Positions 63,372-64,000 of a stretch of 64,000 nucleotides of DNA are shown here, piece after piece (the stretch's first letter is position 1; each line of letters starts with the position of its first letter). The stretch spans positions 2,418,001 through 2,482,000 of the forward strand of contig OZ244915.1 in the NCBI GenBank assembly GCA_965221815.1, in the 5' to 3' direction. The notes under the pieces were generated by a model. That model did not search any database. It was not told where the DNA came from and saw only the letters and a program-made list of their open reading frames with translations. A program made the translations under genes and the position numbers. This DNA comes from JAPOXR01 sp965221815. Lineage in GTDB: Bacteria > Pseudomonadota > Alphaproteobacteria > Rhodobacterales > Rhodobacteraceae.

Positions 63372-64000
63372 ATGGAGGACATGTCAATGTCAGACTATGA
63401 ATACAGTGCTTATGTGGGCCTTGACGTCCACAAGGATTCGCTTGCGGTGGCCATCGCTCGGCCCGGTCGGAGTGGGCCGGAGTGGCCGGGAACGATGGCG
63501 CACTCTCGGTCCGCACTTCTGCGCCTGATCCAGCGCCTGAGCCCGGATGGGCTCGTGCTCAGCTTCTGTGATGAGGCCGGCCCCTGTGGGTCTGGCCTCT
63601 ATCGGGAGATCACGGAGACGGGTCATCACTGCCTGGTCGTCGCGCCGGGGCTTGTGCCGCGGGGGGCCACGGATCGCATCAAGACGGATCGGCGTGATGC
63701 GACGATGCTGGCGCGCGAACACCGGTCTGGATCGCTCACGCCTGTCTGGGTTCCCGACCCGGAACAGGAGGCGATGCGGGACCTGACCCGGGCCCGTGAG
63801 GACATGAAAGCCCTGCAGACAAAAGCCCGTCAGCGCCTTGGCGCGTTCCTCCTCCGGCACGACCGCATCTATCCGGGCCGCAGCCGCTGGACGCAAGCCC
63901 ACACGCGCTGGCTGGAGGCCCAGGCGTTCGACAGTCCGGTGCAGCAGATCGTCTTCCAAGAATATGTGGATGCCGCCCGGGAGGCCACACGGCGGGTGGC
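63372..64000 (+). CDS. IS110-family transposase, N-terminal part, runs off the window
   Basis: 209 codons without stop to the window end. DEDD-type catalytic residues are visible: YVGLDVHKDSLAVAIARPG (Asp), LSFCDEAGPCGSGLYREI (Glu) and RIKTDRRDATMLAREHRSG (Asp pair). The linker coiled coil (LTRAREDMKALQTKARQRLG) follows. The start ATG at 63372 precedes MSMSDYEYSAYVG. The C-terminal serine domain lies outside the window; a related C-terminal remnant is at 42231. Confidence 0.9.
   Translation, partial: MEDMSMSDYEYSAYVGLDVHKDSLAVAIARPGRSGPEWPGTMAHSRSALLRLIQRLSPDGLVLSFCDEAGPCGSGLYREITETGHHCLVVAPGLVPRGATDRIKTDRRDATMLAREHRSGSLTPVWVPDPEQEAMRDLTRAREDMKALQTKARQRLGAFLLRHDRIYPGRSRWTQAHTRWLEAQAFDSPVQQIVFQEYVDAAREATRRV

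Overview
The window looks like an accessory region (conjugative plasmid or integrative element) of a Gram-negative proteobacterium. Alphaproteobacteria is the most likely class, judged from the mix of IS427-type IS5, single-ORF IS66, TRAP/YejA binding proteins and SulP; no rRNA or core marker is present, so this is circumstantial. Two compositional layers are visible: moderate-GC host-like or conjugation genes, and GC-rich insertion sequences. No CRISPR array or rRNA was seen; one tRNA (Cys, GCA) is present.

Layout. 0-9.4 kb: a small tail-anchored coiled-coil gene, a phase-variable FkbM methyltransferase, a SnoaL/NTF2-like gene, a sialidase-like operon with two membrane proteins, an IS5 relic and a three-gene operon of unknown function. 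9.8-26.3 kb, all on the minus strand: an I-type (Icm/Dot-like) conjugation block pilN-O-P-Q-R ... pilS, traM(dotI)-traN(dotH)-traO(dotG)-traP-like-traQ-like, interrupted between pilR and pilS by a SulP transporter and two coiled-coil genes. 27.5-33 kb: a PIN toxin-antitoxin pair, a TRAP receptor, a YejA-like peptide-binding protein and a uracil-DNA-glycosylase-like protein. 33.5-41 kb: remains of a defence island, namely an AAA ATPase with a dead DUF4276 partner, an intact RloA/RloB (AbiL-type) pair and a truncated Abi-like gene, cut up by IS5, ISKra4 and IS66. 41-53 kb: an insertion-sequence pile-up including two IS4/Tn5-like elements whose transposases carry a DruA-like (DUF4338) N-terminal region, and a three-level nested insertion. 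53.5-58.5 kb, plus strand: two exported proteins followed by the DotL/TrbC coupling ATPase, whose Walker A motif is split by an intein. 58.6-64 kb: a phase-variable glycosyltransferase flanked by two 100-bp MITE copies, then DDE, ISKra4 and IS110 elements.

Most notable. (1) The coupling ATPase carries a 311-residue intein exactly between GAGK and T of its P-loop, with all three residues of the class 3 (Trp-Cys-Thr) signature and Ala at position 1. (2) Three G/C homopolymers of 11-13 bases sit inside three genes: an FkbM methyltransferase (out of frame by one base), a glycosyltransferase (in frame) and an exported protein (tract in the signal-peptide region). This suggests a set of phase-variable surface functions. 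(3) The exported-protein gene lies in a roughly 1.0-kb cassette with terminal inverted repeats and a target duplication but no transposase; the cassette sits inside an IS630 element and was itself hit by an IS4-like element in its homopolymer. Joining the flanks restores an open frame of 220 codons.

How the parts fit: the Pil, Tra and TrbC-like genes would together make an I-type conjugation apparatus with a thin pilus, but several essential homologues (DotB, DotC, DotD, DotO, DotA, prepilin peptidase) are not in this window. Whether the system is complete cannot be judged here.
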